From: Homarus americanus
Taxonomy: Eukaryota > Arthropoda > Malacostraca > Decapoda > Nephropidae
Assembly (NCBI RefSeq): GCF_018991925.1
Contig: NW_024738608.1
Coordinates: 3,519,905-3,583,904, forward strand
Direction of reading: 5' to 3'
Length of the DNA: 64,000 nt
In this document: positions 46,365-58,660 of the stretch, in pieces
How the letters are laid out: each line of letters starts with the position of its first letter
Numbering within the stretch: the stretch's first letter is position 1
Notes under the pieces: model-generated
Seen by the model: only the letters and a program-made list of their open reading frames with translations
Told to the model about the DNA's origin: nothing
The model's database searches: none
Position numbers and translations under genes: made by a program

Positions 46365-46547
46365 GACAGTAATCCCTATATCAGCACTAATCCCCTGTAA
46401 TCTCCCTAACACCTACAACAGCTCCACTAATCCCTTAATCACCTTCAAGCTCAATATTATTATGAGTGTGTCGTCCTAACTACTGTACTCTCATGATGGG
46501 CTGCCTATATCCTCTTATTACAGGATTAATGAGGTTACAGCATTTAG

Positions 46548-49500
46548 ACGGGGTGGTGGTGCTTGTTACAGGGTGGTGGTGCTTGTTGGGGTGGTGGTGG
46601 TGCTTGTTACAGGGTGGTGGTGGTGCTTGTTACAGGGTGGTGTGGTGGTGGTGGTTGTTAGGGTAGTGGTGGTTGCTGTTACAGGGTGGTGGTGCTGATT
46701 ACAGGGTGGTGGTGCTTGTTACAGGGTGGTGGTGGTGCTATTACAGGGTGGTGGTGGTGCTTGTTATTCAGGGTGGTGGTGGTGGTGCTGTTACAGGGTG
46801 GTGGTGGTGCTGTTACAGAATTGGTGGTGGTGGTGCTGTTACAGGGTGGTGGTGCTTGTTACGAGGGTGGTGGTGCTGTTACAGGGTGGTGGTGGTGCTG
46901 TTACAGGGTGGTGGTGGTGCTTGTTACAGGGTGGTGGTGGTGGTGCTTGTTACAGGGTGGTGGTGGTGCTTGTTACAGGGTGGTGGTGGTGGTGCTTGTT
47001 ACAGGGTGGTGTGGTGCTTGTTACAGGGTGGTGGTGCTTGTTGTTACAGGGTGGTGGTGCTTGTTACAGGGGTGGTGGTTGCTTGTTACAGGGTGGTGGT
47101 GGTGCTTGTTGGTGGTGGTGGTGGTGCTTGTTGACAGGGTGGTGGTGCTTGTTACAGGGTGGTGGTGCTTGTTACAGGGTGGTGGTGGTGCTTGTTACAG
47201 GGTGTTGGTGGTGCTTGTTACAGGGTGGGTGTGGTGCTTGTTGGGGTGGTGGTTGGTGCTTGTTACAGGGTGGTGGTGGTGCTTGTTACAGGGTGGTGGT
47301 GGTGCTTTACAGGGTGGTGATGGTGCTTATACAGGGTGGTGGTGGTGGTGCTTGTTACAGGGCGGTGGTGCTTGTACAGGGTGGTGGTGGTGGTGCTGTT
47401 ACAGAGTGGTGGTGGTGCTTGTTACAGGGTGGGGTGGTGGTGCTTGTTACAGGGTGTGGTGGTGGTGGTGGTGCTTTTACAGGGTGGTGATGGTGCATAT
47501 TACAGGGTGGTGGTGGTGGTGCTTGTTACAGGGCGGTGGTGCTTGTTACAGGGTGGTGGTGGTGGTGCTTGTTACAGAGTGGTGGTGGTGCTTGTTACAG
47601 GGTGGTGGTGGTGCTTGTTACACAGGGTGGTGGTGCTTGTTACAGGGTGGTGGTGGTGCTTGTTACAGGGTGGTGGTGAGGTGGTGCTTGCTTGTTACAG
47701 GGTGGTGGTGGTGGTGGTGGTGCTTGTTACAGGGGTGGTGGTGGTGCTTGTTACAGGGGTGGTGGTGGTGGTGGTGGTTGCTTACAGGGTGGTGGTGGTG
47801 GTGGTGCTTGTTACAGGGGTGGTGGTGGTGGTGCTTGTTACAGGGGTGGTGGTGGTGCTTGTTACAGGGTGGTGGTGGTGGTGCTTGTTACAGGGTGGTG
47901 GTGGTGCTTGTTTACAGGGTGGTGGTGGTGCTTGTTACAGGGTGGTGGTGGTGCTTGTTACAGGGTGTTGGTGGTGCTTGTTACAGGGGTGGTGGTGCTT
48001 GTTGGTGGGTGGTGGTGGTGGTGCTTGTTACAGGGTGGTGGTGCTTGTACAGGGGTGGTGGTGGTGCTTGTTACAGGGTGGTGGTGGTGGTGGTGCTTCT
48101 TACAGGGTGGTTGGTGCTTAGACAGGGTGGTGGTGGTGGTGCTTGTTACAGGGTGGTGGTGCTTGTTACAGGGTGGTGGTGGTGGTGCTTGTTACAGGGT
48201 GGTGGTGCTTGTTACAGGGTGGTGGTGGTGCTTGTTACAGGGTGGTGGTGGTGCTTGTTAGAGATGGGTGGTGGGTGCTTGTTACAGGGTGGTGGTGGTG
48301 ATTGTTAGAGGGTGGTGGTGGTGCTTGTTAAAGGGTGGTGGTTTGTTACAGAGTGGTGGTGGTGCTTGTTAGAGGGTGGTGGTGGTTCTTGTTACAGGGT
48401 GTGGTGGTGGTGGTGTTGCTTCTTACAGGGTGGTGATGGTGCTTATTACAGGGTGGTGGTGGTGGTGCTTGTTACAGGGTGGTGGTGGTGGGTGGTGCTT
48501 GTTACAGGGTGGTGGGGGTGCTTGTTACAGGGTGGGTGGTGGTGCTTGTTTTAGGGTGGGTGGTGGTGCTTGTTACAGGGTGGTGGTGGTGCTTGTTACA
48601 GGGTGGTGGTAGTGCTTGTTACAGGGTGGTGGTAGTGCTTGTTACAGGGTGGTGGTAGTGCTTGTTACAGGGTGGTGGTGAGTGCTTGTTACAGGGTGGT
48701 GGTAGTGCTGTTACAGGGTGGTGGTAGTGCTTGTTAAGGGTGGTGGTGGTTGTTGTTAAGGGGTGGTGGTGGTGCTTGTTACAGGGTGGTGGTGGTGCTT
48801 GTTACAGGGGTTGTGGTGGTGGTGGTTGTTACAAGGTGGTGGTGGTGGTTGTTACAGGGGTGGTGGTGGTGGTTGTTACAGGGTGGTGGTGGTGCTCGTT
48901 ACAGGGTGGTGGTGGTGCTTGTTACAGGGTGGTGGTGGTGGTTGTTACAAGGTGGTGGTGGTGGTTTGTTACAAGGCGGTGGTGGTGGTTGTTACAGGGT
49001 GGTGGTGGTGGTTGTTACAAGGTGGTGGTGGTGGTTGTTACAGGGGTGGTGGTGGTGCTCGTTACAGGGGAGGTGGTGGTGCTTGTTACAGGGTGGTGTG
49101 GTGGTGGTTGTTACAAGGTGGTGGTGGTGGTTGTTACAAGGCGGTGGTGGTGGTTTGTTACAGGGTGGTGGTGGGTGGTTTGTTACAGGGTGGTGGTGGT
49201 GGTGGTGGTTGTTACAGGGTGGTGGTGCTTGTTACAGGGTGTGGTGGTGGTGGATTTGTTACAGGGTGGTGGTGGTGGTTTGTTACAGGGTGGTGGTGCT
49301 TGTTACAGGGTTGTGGTGGTGGTGGTTGTTACAGGGTGGTGGTTTGTTACAAGGCGGTGGTGGTGGGTTACAGGGGTGGTGGTGCTTGTTACAGGGTTGT
49401 GGTGGTGGTGGGTTGTTACAGGGGTGGTGGTGCTTGTTACAGGGTTGTGGTGGTGGTGGTGGTTGTTACAGGGTGGTGGTGGTGGTTGTTACAAGTGGTG

Positions 49501-52500
49501 GTGGTGGTTGTTACAAGGTAGTGGTGGTTGTTGTTACAGGGTGGTGGTGGTGCTTGTTACAGGGTGGTGGTGGTGCTCGTTACGAGTGGTGGTGGTGGTG
49601 GTGGTGGTTGTTACAAGGCGGTGGTGGTGGTTGTTACAGGGGTGGTGGTGGTGCTTGTTACAGGGTGGTGGTGGTGGTTGTTACAAGGCGGTGGTGGTGG
49701 TTGTTACAGGGTGGTGGTGGTGGTTGTTACAGGGTGGTGGTGGTGCTCGTTACAGGGTGTTGGTGGTGGTGGTGGTTGTTACAAGGCGGTGGTGGTGGTT
49801 GTTAGGGTGGTGGTGGTGCTTGTTACAGGGTGGTGGTGGTTGTTGTTACAAGGCGGTGGTGGTGGTTGTTACAGGGTGGTGGTGGTGCTCGTTACAGGGT
49901 GGTGGTGGTGCTCGTTACAGGGTGGTGGTGGTGGTTGTTACAGGGTGGTGGTGGTGCTCGTTACAGGGTGGTGGTGGTGCTTGTTACAAGGCGGTGGTGG
50001 TGGTTGTTACAGGGTGGTGGTGTTGCTCGTTACAGGGTGGTGGTGGTGGTGGTTGTTACTGGGTGGTGGTGGTGCTCGTTACAGGGTGGTGTGGTGGTGG
50101 TGGTGGTTGTTACAAGGCGATGGTTGTGGTTGTTACAGGGTGGTGGTGGTGCTTGTTACAGGGTGGTGGTGGTTGTTACAAGGCGGTGGTGGTGGTTGTT
50201 ACAGGGGTGGTGGTGGTGCTCGTTTACAGGGTGGGTGGTGGTGGTTGTTACAAGGGCGGTGGTGGTGGTTGTTACAGGGTGGTGGTGGTGCTTGTTACAG
50301 GGGTGGTGGTGCTTGTTACAGGGGTGGTGGTGCTTGTTACAGGGTGGTGGTGGTGGTGCTTGTTGGGGTGGTGGTGGTGCTTGTTACAGGGTGGTGGTGG
50401 TGCTTGTTGAGGGTGGTGCTGGTGGTGCTTGTTACAGTGTGGTGGTGGTGCTTGTTACAGGGTGGTGGTGGTGGTGGTGGTGGTTGTTACAGGGTGGTGC
50501 TGGTGGTGCTTGTTACAGGGGTGGTGGTGGTGCTTGCTGGGGTGGTGGTGGTGCTTGTTACAGAGGTGGTGGTGGTGCTTGTTACAGGGTGGTGGTGGTG
50601 CTTGTTACAGGGTTGGTGGTGGTGCTTGTTGGGGTGGTGGTGGTGCTTGTTACAGGGGTGGTGGTGTGGTGGTGCTTGTTGCAGGGTGGTGGTGGTGGTG
50701 CTTGTTACAGGTGGTGGTGGTGGTGGTGCTTGTTACAGGGTGGTGGTGGGGCTTGTTACAGGGTGGTTGATGGTGGTAGTGGTTGTTACAGGGTGGTGGT
50801 GGTGGATGTTACAGGGGTGGTGGTGCTTGGGGTGTTGGTGGTGCTTGTTTCAAGGGTGGTGGTGGTGGTTGTTACAGGGTGGTGGTGCTTGTTACAGGGT
50901 GGTGGTGGTGGTGGTGGTGGTGCTTGTTACAGGGTGGTGGTGGTGGTTGTTAGAGGGGTGGTGGTGGTGGTGGTGGTTGTTACAGGGTGTTGGTTGTTGG
51001 GGTGGTGGTGCTTGTTACAGGGTGTGGTGGTGGTGCTTGTTACAGGGGAGGTGGTGGTGGTCGTTACAGGGTGGTGGTGCTTGTTACAGGGTTGGTGGTG
51101 CTTGTTACAGGGTGGTGGTGCTTGTTACAGGGTGGTGGTGGTGCTTGTTACAGGGGTGGTGGTGGTGCTTGTTACAGGGTGGTGGTGGTGCTTGTTACAG
51201 GGTGGTGTGGTGGTGCTTCTTGCAGGATGGTGGTGGTGGTGGTGGTGGTGGTGGTGGTGGTGTTAGTACTGTTACAGGGTGGTGGTGGTGCTTGTTAGGA
51301 GTAGTGGTGGTGGTGGTGGTGGTGGTAGTACTTGTTACAGGTGGTGGTGGTGGTGGTGGTGGTGGTGGTAGTACTTGTTACAGGGTGTGGTGGTGGTGGT
51401 AGTGGTGCGTGTTACAGGGTTGGTGGTGCTTCTTGCAGGGTGGTGGTGGTGGTGGTGGTGGTGGTAGTACTTGTTACAGGGTGGTGGTGGTGGTGGTGGT
51501 GCTTGTTACAGGGTGGTGGTGGTGGTTGTTACAGGGTGGTGGTGGTGCTTGTTACAGGGTGGTGGTGGTGGTTGTTACAGGGTGGTGGTGGTGCTTGTTA
51601 CAGGGTGGTGGTGGTAGTGCTTTTACAGGGTGGTGGTGGTGCTTGTTACAGGGTGGTGGTGGTGCTTGTTGTTCAGGGGTGGTGGTGGTGCTTGTTACAG
51701 GGTGGTGGTGGTGGTAGTGGTTCTTGTTACAGGGTGGTAGTGGTGGTGGTGGTGGTGGTAGTACTTGTTACAGGGTGGTGGTGGTGGTAGTGGTTCTTGT
51801 TACAGGGTGGTGGTAGTGGTGGTGGTGGTGGTGGTGGTAGTACTTGTTACAGGGTGGTGGTGGTGGTAGTGGTTCTTGTTACAGGGGTGGTAGTGGTGGT
51901 GGTGGTGGTGGTGGTAGTACTTGTTACAGGGTGGTGGTGGTGGTAGTGGTTCTTGTTACAGGGTGGTAGTGGTGGTGGTGGTGGTAGTACTTGTTACAGG
52001 GTGGTGGTGGTGGTAGTGGTTCTTGTTACAGGGTGGTAGTGGTGGTGGTGGTGGTGGTGGTGAGTACTTGTTACAGGGTGGTGGTGGTGGTAGTGGTTCT
52101 TGTTACAGGGTGGTAGTGGTGGTGGTGGTGGTGGTAGTACTTGTTACAGGGTGGTGGTGGTGGTAGTGGTTCTTGTTACAGGGTGGTAGTGGTGGTGGTG
52201 GTGGTAGTACTTGTTACAGGGTGGTGGGTGGTGGTAGTGGTTCTTGTTACAGGGTGGTAGTGGTGGTGGTGGTGTTGGTGGTAGTACTTGTTACAGGGTG
52301 GTGGTGGTGGTAGTGGTTCTTGTTACAGGGTGGTGGTGGTGGTAGTGGTTCTTGTTACAGGGTGGTAGTGGTGGTGGTGGTGGTAGTACTTGTTACAGGG
52401 TGGTGGTGGTGGTAGTGGTTCTTGTTACAGGGTGGTGGTGGTGGTAGTAGTGGTGCTTGTTACAGGGTGGTAGTGGTGGTGGTGGTGGTGGTGGTAGTAC

Positions 52501-52557
52501 TTGTTACAGGGTGGTGGTGGTGATAGTGGTGCTTGTTACAGGGTGGTGGTGGTGGTT
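46548..52557. repeat. GGT-n/GCTTGTTACAG array, 6 kb
   Basis: About 260-280 units, each a (GGT)2-8 run followed by GCTTGTTACAG or a variant. Sub-blocks: GGTGGTGCTTGTTACAG type to 48.7 kb; GGTGGTTGTTACAAGGCGG, mixed with GCTCGTTACAG, at 48.8-50.3 kb; mixed with longer GGT runs to 51.2 kb; and an ordered pair unit (GGTAGTGGTTCTTGTTACAG plus GGTAGT(GGT)nAGTACTTGTTACAG) at 51.7-52.53 kb. Unit lengths vary by GGT count. Frames up to 624 codons in all three plus-strand phases are artefacts. Confidence 0.97.
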
Positions 52558-52605
52558 ACAGTAAAAATACAGAAAAATTAAAACAAATTATTACAAAACA
52601 TTTGC

Positions 52606-52640
<35 letters not shown>

Positions 52641-52800
52641 TTAAATCAATCCCAGGGCCCACCACTCAATATTCTCAGCGACAGCGATGAGATTAATTTT
52701 GTGTTTGTTGAGTGTTTGTTGTGTGTTTGAGTTCTGTTCTGCTGAGTGTTTGCCTGACGAATGATAATTACGGTGTTGATCTAATTCTGATTTTTAGTTG
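52558..52800. other. (CA)n and unique DNA
   Basis: CA run 52607-52640, then unique T/G-rich DNA without an exon. Confidence 0.5.
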
Positions 52801-52821
52801 GCCAGAGAACTGCTTGTATTA

Positions 52822-52928
52822 GCTCTCTCTCTCTCTCTCTCTCTGTTTAATAATTTTGCTTTTAGTAAATTTAATATATGCGTATCTCTATCTATCTATC
52901 TATCTATCTATTTATCTAACTATCTATA

Positions 52929-52965
<37 letters not shown>

Positions 52966-52980
52966 GACTATCTATCCACC
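52822..52980. repeat. (CT)n and (CTAT)n
   Basis: CT at 52822-52845 and CTAT tetramers at 52884-52975. Confidence 0.95.
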
Positions 52981-53094
52981 TGTCACTCAGGGTCCTCCGG
53001 CGTGGGCAGGTAACGACAGGTAGCCGTCAATGGTGGTACTCAGGTGAACTAATTTGTTTTCTCATTACCTGGGAAGGAACCACGAGCCCTCTAC

Positions 53095-53098
<4 letters not shown>

Positions 53099-53136
<38 letters not shown>

Positions 53137-53345
53137 CTGTTTTCCTTCCCTTTCCCTCACCTTCCCTCTCTGTTTTTCCTCCCTGCCTCCCTCCTCCTCC
53201 CTCCACCCGCCCCACCTAATTTCCTCCTCACCATCTCCCTCCCTCTTTCTTACTCCCACACTCCCTCTTCTTCTCCACCTCTCACTCACATTTTAATTCC
53301 CTCCACCCCCTCCCTCCCTCCACCCCCTCCCTCCCACCACCCCCT
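53099..53345. repeat. (CT)n and CCCTCC tract
   Basis: CT run 53099-53132, then C/T-rich DNA ending in CTCCACCCCCTCCCTCC repeats. Confidence 0.9.
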
Positions 53346-53365
53346 CCCTCCCAACACCCACCCCT

Positions 53366-53605
53366 TCACAATCGCAAAAATTTCTAATCTACCGAACTAA
53401 CCATTTTAAATACCCCCCCACAATACCTAATCTAATCAACCAAATTATGGATTGTATGAGTTATACATAATGGAAATTTATTCACAATCGCAGAAAATCT
53501 AAGCTTCCAAACTAGACCACTTTAGATGGATAAACCGTATACTAATTTTTTTCACAATCGCTAAATAGTGTAATCCACCGAACTAAGTATTTTAAACCAC
53601 AAATA
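53366..53605 (+). repeat. diverged repeat, three copies
   Basis: TTCACAATCGC begins copies at 53366, 53483 and 53551; each continues with CTAA..TACCGAACTA-like and CATTTTAAAT-like words within 50 bp. Spacing is uneven (117 and 68 bp), so this is an old tandem. Confidence 0.6.
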
Positions 53606-54284
<679 letters not shown>

Positions 54285-54286
54285 TT

Positions 54287-54330
<44 letters not shown>

Positions 54331-54356
54331 TATGTATGTGTGTGTGTGTGTGTGTA
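54287..54356. repeat. (TG)n at the retroelement truncation
   Basis: TG with a few TATG units, abutting copy D. Confidence 0.95.
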
Positions 54357-54720
54357 CATAATCAGTGTTATCAACAACATCGTCTTGAATGGAAAGGCCT
54401 TCATTAGTTAAGGACAAGAGCGGCATATAAACCTCTTCTAAATTTACAAACCCTGTCAGCTCCTCCTCCTCCTCCTCCTCCTCCTCTTGACACCAACACA
54501 CTAAGTTGTCTCGTTCTTCCGTCCATCACCCTTCGTCACCCAACGGCCTTTCCAGCAGCAAAACTCTAAACCTTCCCCTCCTCTCTCTCCTCCTCCTCCT
54601 CCCTCTAACTGTCTCAGAGGACAGTTACCTCCTTCATTTTACACACACACACACACACACAAACTAACTGTCTCGCCCTACTTCTCCTTCTCCTCCTCCT
54701 CCTTACCCTACCTTTCCCTC
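54357..54720. other. unique DNA with pyrimidine tracts
   Basis: Unique 54360-54455, CTC runs at 54458-54487 and 54585-54603, CA at 54640-54661. No exon called. Confidence 0.4.
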
Positions 54721-54764
54721 CTCTCTCTCCCCTCTGCACCTCCTGCACCCCACCTCCTCCCCAG

Positions 54765-54889
54765 GTTGCTGACAAGCCAGATAAGCGGCGTCAGATGGCG
54801 GATTGTTTCGTTCGAGTGTGGCAGATCAGCACCGCCACAACCACGACCCCCGCCTCTCCCTCCCCGCCTAGAGGCTGTGTGGTGGCTCG
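54765..54889 (+). CDS. candidate internal coding exon
   Basis: Seen: a textbook acceptor (CCCACCTCCTCCCCAG| ending 54764 after 40 bases of C/T), 125 bases of CpG-containing DNA and a donor GCTCG|GTAGGT (54890). The first frame is open throughout: VADKPDKRRQMADCFVRVWQ, ISTATTTTPASPSPPRGCVV, A, plus two bases. It joins a charged start, a short aromatic/hydrophobic part (CFVRVWQI) and a Thr/Pro/Ser-rich linker. A second frame is also open (LLTSQISGVRWRIVSFECGR and so on), so phase is not proven. An ATG in the first frame at 54795 could also be a start codon. No domain recognised. It is the strongest exon-like segment of the right half. Confidence 0.42.
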
Positions 54890-54899
54890 GTAGGTTGCG

Positions 54900-55160
54900 T
54901 CTCTATCGTCTTCTTTTGGGCTAATTTAACCAGTTAATTAAATCTTGATCCAATTAGGAACAACATCTCGTTCAAGGAAGAGCAAGGTTGTTTTGCTTCT
55001 CTTTCTCTACCCCTCACCCCTCCCCTTCACCTCCTCACCCCCTTCACCTCCTCCCCCCCTTCCCCCTTCCCTCACCCCCCTCCATGGCTTATGTTTACCT
55101 GTTACCTGTAAACAAAAATATTTAGCCCAAGTAACCATCTTCAGTATCAATTTTGGCGGC
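54900..55160. other. unique DNA and pyrimidine tract
   Basis: Likely intron if 54765-54889 is an exon. Contains a C/T tract (54990-55083) and an inverted pair GTTTAC/GTAAAC (55092-55112). Confidence 0.35.
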
Positions 55161-55165
55161 TTTTT

Positions 55166-55222
55166 TCAGGCTTTTTTTTTCCAGGCTTTTTTTCCAGGCT
55201 TTTTTTTCCTTTTTTTTTTAGC
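55166..55222. repeat. CAGGCTTTTTT short tandem
   Basis: Three copies of CAGGC plus a T-run of varying length. Confidence 0.85.
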
Positions 55223-55419
55223 CTTGAGGTTAAAAGCGTTAATTGGCGTTATTAAGAGGTCGTTTGTGGGAATTTGTGGTCGGGCTTTTGTAGTAAGTAT
55301 TTGTATGGTGTATAATTGAGAATTTTTTGAAGGGGATGTTTCTGAGTGTTTATATAGCGAGTAATTAAAGGAGAAGCTTATGGGAATTTACCTGGATTTA
55401 GTGATCAATATTTTATGAA

Positions 55420-55742
55420 GAGCGTTAGTGAGCATTTATAGGGCGCATTACTGAGCATTTATAAAGAGGATTACTGAGCATTAATAAAGAGGATTACTGA
55501 GCATTTATAAAGAGCGTTACTGAGCATTTATACAGAGGATTACTGAGCATTTATAAAGAGCGTTACTGAGCATTTATACAGAGGATTACTGAGCATTTAT
55601 AAAGAGCGTTACTGAGCATTTATACAGAGGATTACTGAGCATTTATAAAGAGCGTTACTAAGCATTTATACAGAGGGTTACTGAGCATTTATAGGACGCA
55701 TTACTGAGCATTTATACAGAGGATTACTGAGCATTTATACAG
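55420..55742. repeat. 23-bp minisatellite with 46-bp order
   Basis: About 14 units of TTACTGAGCATTTATAAAG plus four bases. Endings AAAGAGCG and ACAGAGGA alternate in the centre, giving a 46-bp higher-order unit. Confidence 0.95.
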
Positions 55743-55765
55743 TCACTGCAATTCTGGGCTTCGAA

Positions 55766-56195
55766 AGACAGACAGACAGACAGACAGAGAAGTAAACAGA
55801 CAGACAGACAAGTAAACAGACAGACAGACAAGTAAACAGACAGACAGACAAGTAAACAGACAGACAGAAGTAAACAGGCAGACAGAAGTAAACGAACAGA
55901 CAGACAAGTAAACGAAGACAGACAGACAAGTAAACGAACAGACAGACAAGTAAACAGACGAACAGACAAGTAAACAGACAGACAGACAAGTAAGCAGACA
56001 GACAGACAAGTAAACGAACAGACAGACAAGTAAACAGACAGACGAACCGTAAACAGACAGACAGAGAAGTAAACAGACAGACAGACAAGTAAACAGACAG
56101 ACAGACAAGTAAACAGACAGACAAGTAAGCAGACAGATTGACAGACAAGTAAACAGACAGACGGACAGAAGTAAACAGACAGACAGACAGACAGG
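55766..56195. repeat. (CAGA)n with AAGTAAA spacers
   Basis: About 24 units of AAGTAAACAGACAGACAGAC. Cys/Leu/Ser frames on the minus strand are artefacts. Confidence 0.95.
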
Positions 56196-56261
56196 TGAGG
56201 GCGCGGGGTCCTATATCTTGATGTAAAGACTAAAGCCTGAGTCAATAATATTATGTTCTCT

Positions 56262-56582
56262 TGTGTGGTGGTGGTGCTGGTGGTGTAGTGGTGGTGTAGT
56301 GGTGGTGGTTGTGGTGGTTGTGGTGATTGTGGTGGTTACGGTGATTGTGGTGATTGTGGTAGTTGTGGTGGTTGTGGTGATTGTGGTGGTTGTGGTGGTT
56401 GCAGTGATTGTGGTGATTGTGGTTTGTTGTGGTGGTTGTGGTGATTGTGGTGGTTGTGGTGGTTGCAGTGATTGTGGTGATTGTGGTGGTTGTGGTGGTT
56501 GCAGTGATTGTGGTGATTATGGCAGTTGTGGTGGTTGCAGTGATTGTGGTAGTTGTGGTGGTTGTGGTGGTTGTGGTGATTA
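56262..56582. repeat. (GTGGTT/GTGATT)n repeat
   Basis: Hexamer array with a 33-bp-scale pattern of GGTTGTGGTGGTTGCAGTGA. Confidence 0.95.
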
Positions 56583-56658
56583 TATGTTTTTTAATGTTTG
56601 TTGTGATGGTTGTTGGATGTTTCAGAATGTTGTAGTGGTTGTGTGCAGAAGCTGGTTA

Positions 56659-56698
56659 GGTTATGTTAGGTTAGGTTAGGTTAGGTTAGATTAGGTTT
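56659..56698 (+). repeat. interstitial TTAGG run
   Basis: Seven GGTTA units including single ATG and AGA variants. Confidence 0.9.
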
Positions 56699-56699
56699 A

Positions 56700-57030
56700 C
56701 AAGCATATGTGTATTAATGTTACTGTGTATGTGTGTATGAAGGTTTATGTTGGTGTGTATGACGTGTGTATGAGCGTATAAATGTGTATGTGTGTTAATG
56801 CTGGTGTGTATGTGTGTATGGGTGTGTATGAGCGTATAAATGTGTATGTGTGTTAATATTGGTGTGTATGAGTGTGTATGTGTGTGTGTATGAGTGTGTA
56901 TGTGTGAATGTGTGTATGAGTCTGTGTGTGTGTATGTGTGCATGAGTCTGTGTGTGTGTATGAGTGTGCATGTGTGCATGTGTGTATGAGTCTGTATGTG
57001 TGTATGAGTGTGTATGTGTGTGTATGTTAG
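56700..57030. repeat. TGTGTATGAG compound repeat
   Basis: Words TGTGTATGAGTGTGTATG and longer blocks (ATGAGCGTATAAATGTGTAT) repeated at 56772 and 56828. Confidence 0.9.
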
Positions 57031-57104
57031 TCAATAAACTAAACTGGTAAGCTAAGAATTGATGAAATGTGTCAATAATGTTTTATCCAGTAACACTTTC
57101 CTCT

Positions 57105-57190
57105 CTTGCTGTTGTTGTTGTTGCTGTTGTTGTTGTTATTGTTGCTGTTGTTGTTGTTGTTGCTGTTGTTGTTGTAGTTGATGTTGTTGT
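57105..57190. repeat. (TTG)n/(CTG)n
   Basis: TTGTTGTTGCTG triplets over 85 bp. Confidence 0.95.
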
Positions 57191-57580
57191 TACTGCGCTT
57201 CAACAACAAAGGTCTATAAGCGGCTAAACAAATTATGAGAAATAGATTTTCCTCATTCTCTTCCTTCTTATACTTTCCTTCTATAATTTCATTCCGAACA
57301 GAAAAAAAAAAACCCAGCAATAAAGACAGAATAATAATAAAAAATCTCTTCCATAATACTTAGTAAGAAAAATATATAATAACTTTGTGTGTGTGTTTAC
57401 GGAAGAGGGAAAAGGGACAGCATGTGTAAAAGAACATGTGCGCTTACCTCCACTGGGTTCCCGTCAGCTGATTCGTGTAAACAATGAACTACCAAAGAAA
57501 ATTATACTCACTTTTTTTTTTCGAGGGGGAACTATTGATATTTTTTAAGGTAGGGGCTTATGGTGGGCTTACATTAGGTA
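57191..57580. other. AT-rich unique DNA
   Basis: No exon called. Confidence 0.4.
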
Positions 57581-57856
57581 GAGAGGAGAGTAGGGAGGGA
57601 AGGAGGGAGGGAGAGAGGGAGGAGAGAGAGAGGGAGGAGGGAAGAATGGTGAGTTAAGGAAAAGAGGGAAGGACATGGTGGAGGAAGGAAGGTAGCAGGG
57701 AGGAGGGTGTGAAGAAGGAAGGAGGAAGAGAAGTAGAAAAAGAAGGAGATCGTGGAGTGCAAGTATGGAAAACGTGGTGGGAGGGAAAGGAAGGAGGAGG
57801 GAGGGAGGAGGGAGGGAGGAGGGAGGGAGGGCGTGGTGGAGGAGGGAGGAGATTAA
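57581..57856. repeat. polypurine tract
   Basis: GGGA/GGAAGG words over 275 bp with few pyrimidines; it faces a pyrimidine tract to the right. Confidence 0.9.
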
Positions 57857-57916
57857 CGAGAGGTGGCAGTGTGTGACGTGCCAGTGTGAATCATCAATTA
57901 AGGGCATCATTCTATT

Positions 57917-58275
57917 ACCCTCCCCTCCCTCACTCCCTCCTCACTCCTTCCTTCCTTCCTTCCTCCTCCCTCCTTCCCTCCCTCCCTCCTCCTTCCTCCT
58001 TCCTTCCTTCTCCCTCACTCCCTCCCTCCTTCCTTCCTTCCTTCCTTCACTCCTCCCCTCCCACCCTCCCTCCCTCCCTCCCTCCTCCCCTCCTTCCTTC
58101 CTTCCTTCCTTCCTTCTTCCTCCCCTCCCTCCCTCCTCCCTCCCTCCCCTCCTTCCTCCCCTCCCACTCCACTCAATCTTTCCTTCCATCCTTCTTTCAC
58201 TCCTTCTCCATCCATCCATCCATCCATTCATCCATCTATTCCGCCTTCCCTTCATCAACCGCCCCCCCTCCTTCC
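57917..58275. repeat. polypyrimidine (CCTT/CCTC)n tract
   Basis: About 360 bp of C/T, separated from the purine tract by 60 bp of unique DNA. The two are complementary in type. Confidence 0.95.
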
Positions 58276-58309
58276 CTCCCCTATCTCTCCTTATCTCCTC
58301 TCCTACATC

Positions 58310-58315
<6 letters not shown>

Positions 58316-58359
<44 letters not shown>

Positions 58360-58366
58360 CTCTCAA
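58316..58366. repeat. (CT)n
   Basis: 51-bp CT run with one CC slip. Confidence 0.95.
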
Positions 58367-58399
58367 ATGTTTCCCCTTCCATAAAGTAACATTTCTTTC

Positions 58400-58660
58400 A
58401 CCACAGCATCAACAAAAACAGCAATATCAACAACCACAAAAATAACAACACAAACAACAACAAAAAATAACAGCGACAATAACAAGAATGACAACAAAAA
58501 CAACAGCAATAACAACAACAACAAACACAACTATTGTAACAACATTATTAACTACAACTTCACAACAAAAACACCAACAAGATAAACAACAACAACAACA
58601 GCAGAATAACAACAACCACAACAAAAAAATAATTACCATCAGTCAAAAGAATAATTATCA
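58400..58660. repeat. (AAC)n-rich region
   Basis: AAC/ACA triplets with AAAT interruptions; Thr/Asn/Gln frames are artefacts. Confidence 0.85.

Noticed and set aside
46686..51402. Long Gly/Val/Trp/Cys-rich open frames up to 624 codons
   Set aside because: All three plus-strand phases are open because GGT and TTACAG words lack stops; pure repeat translation.
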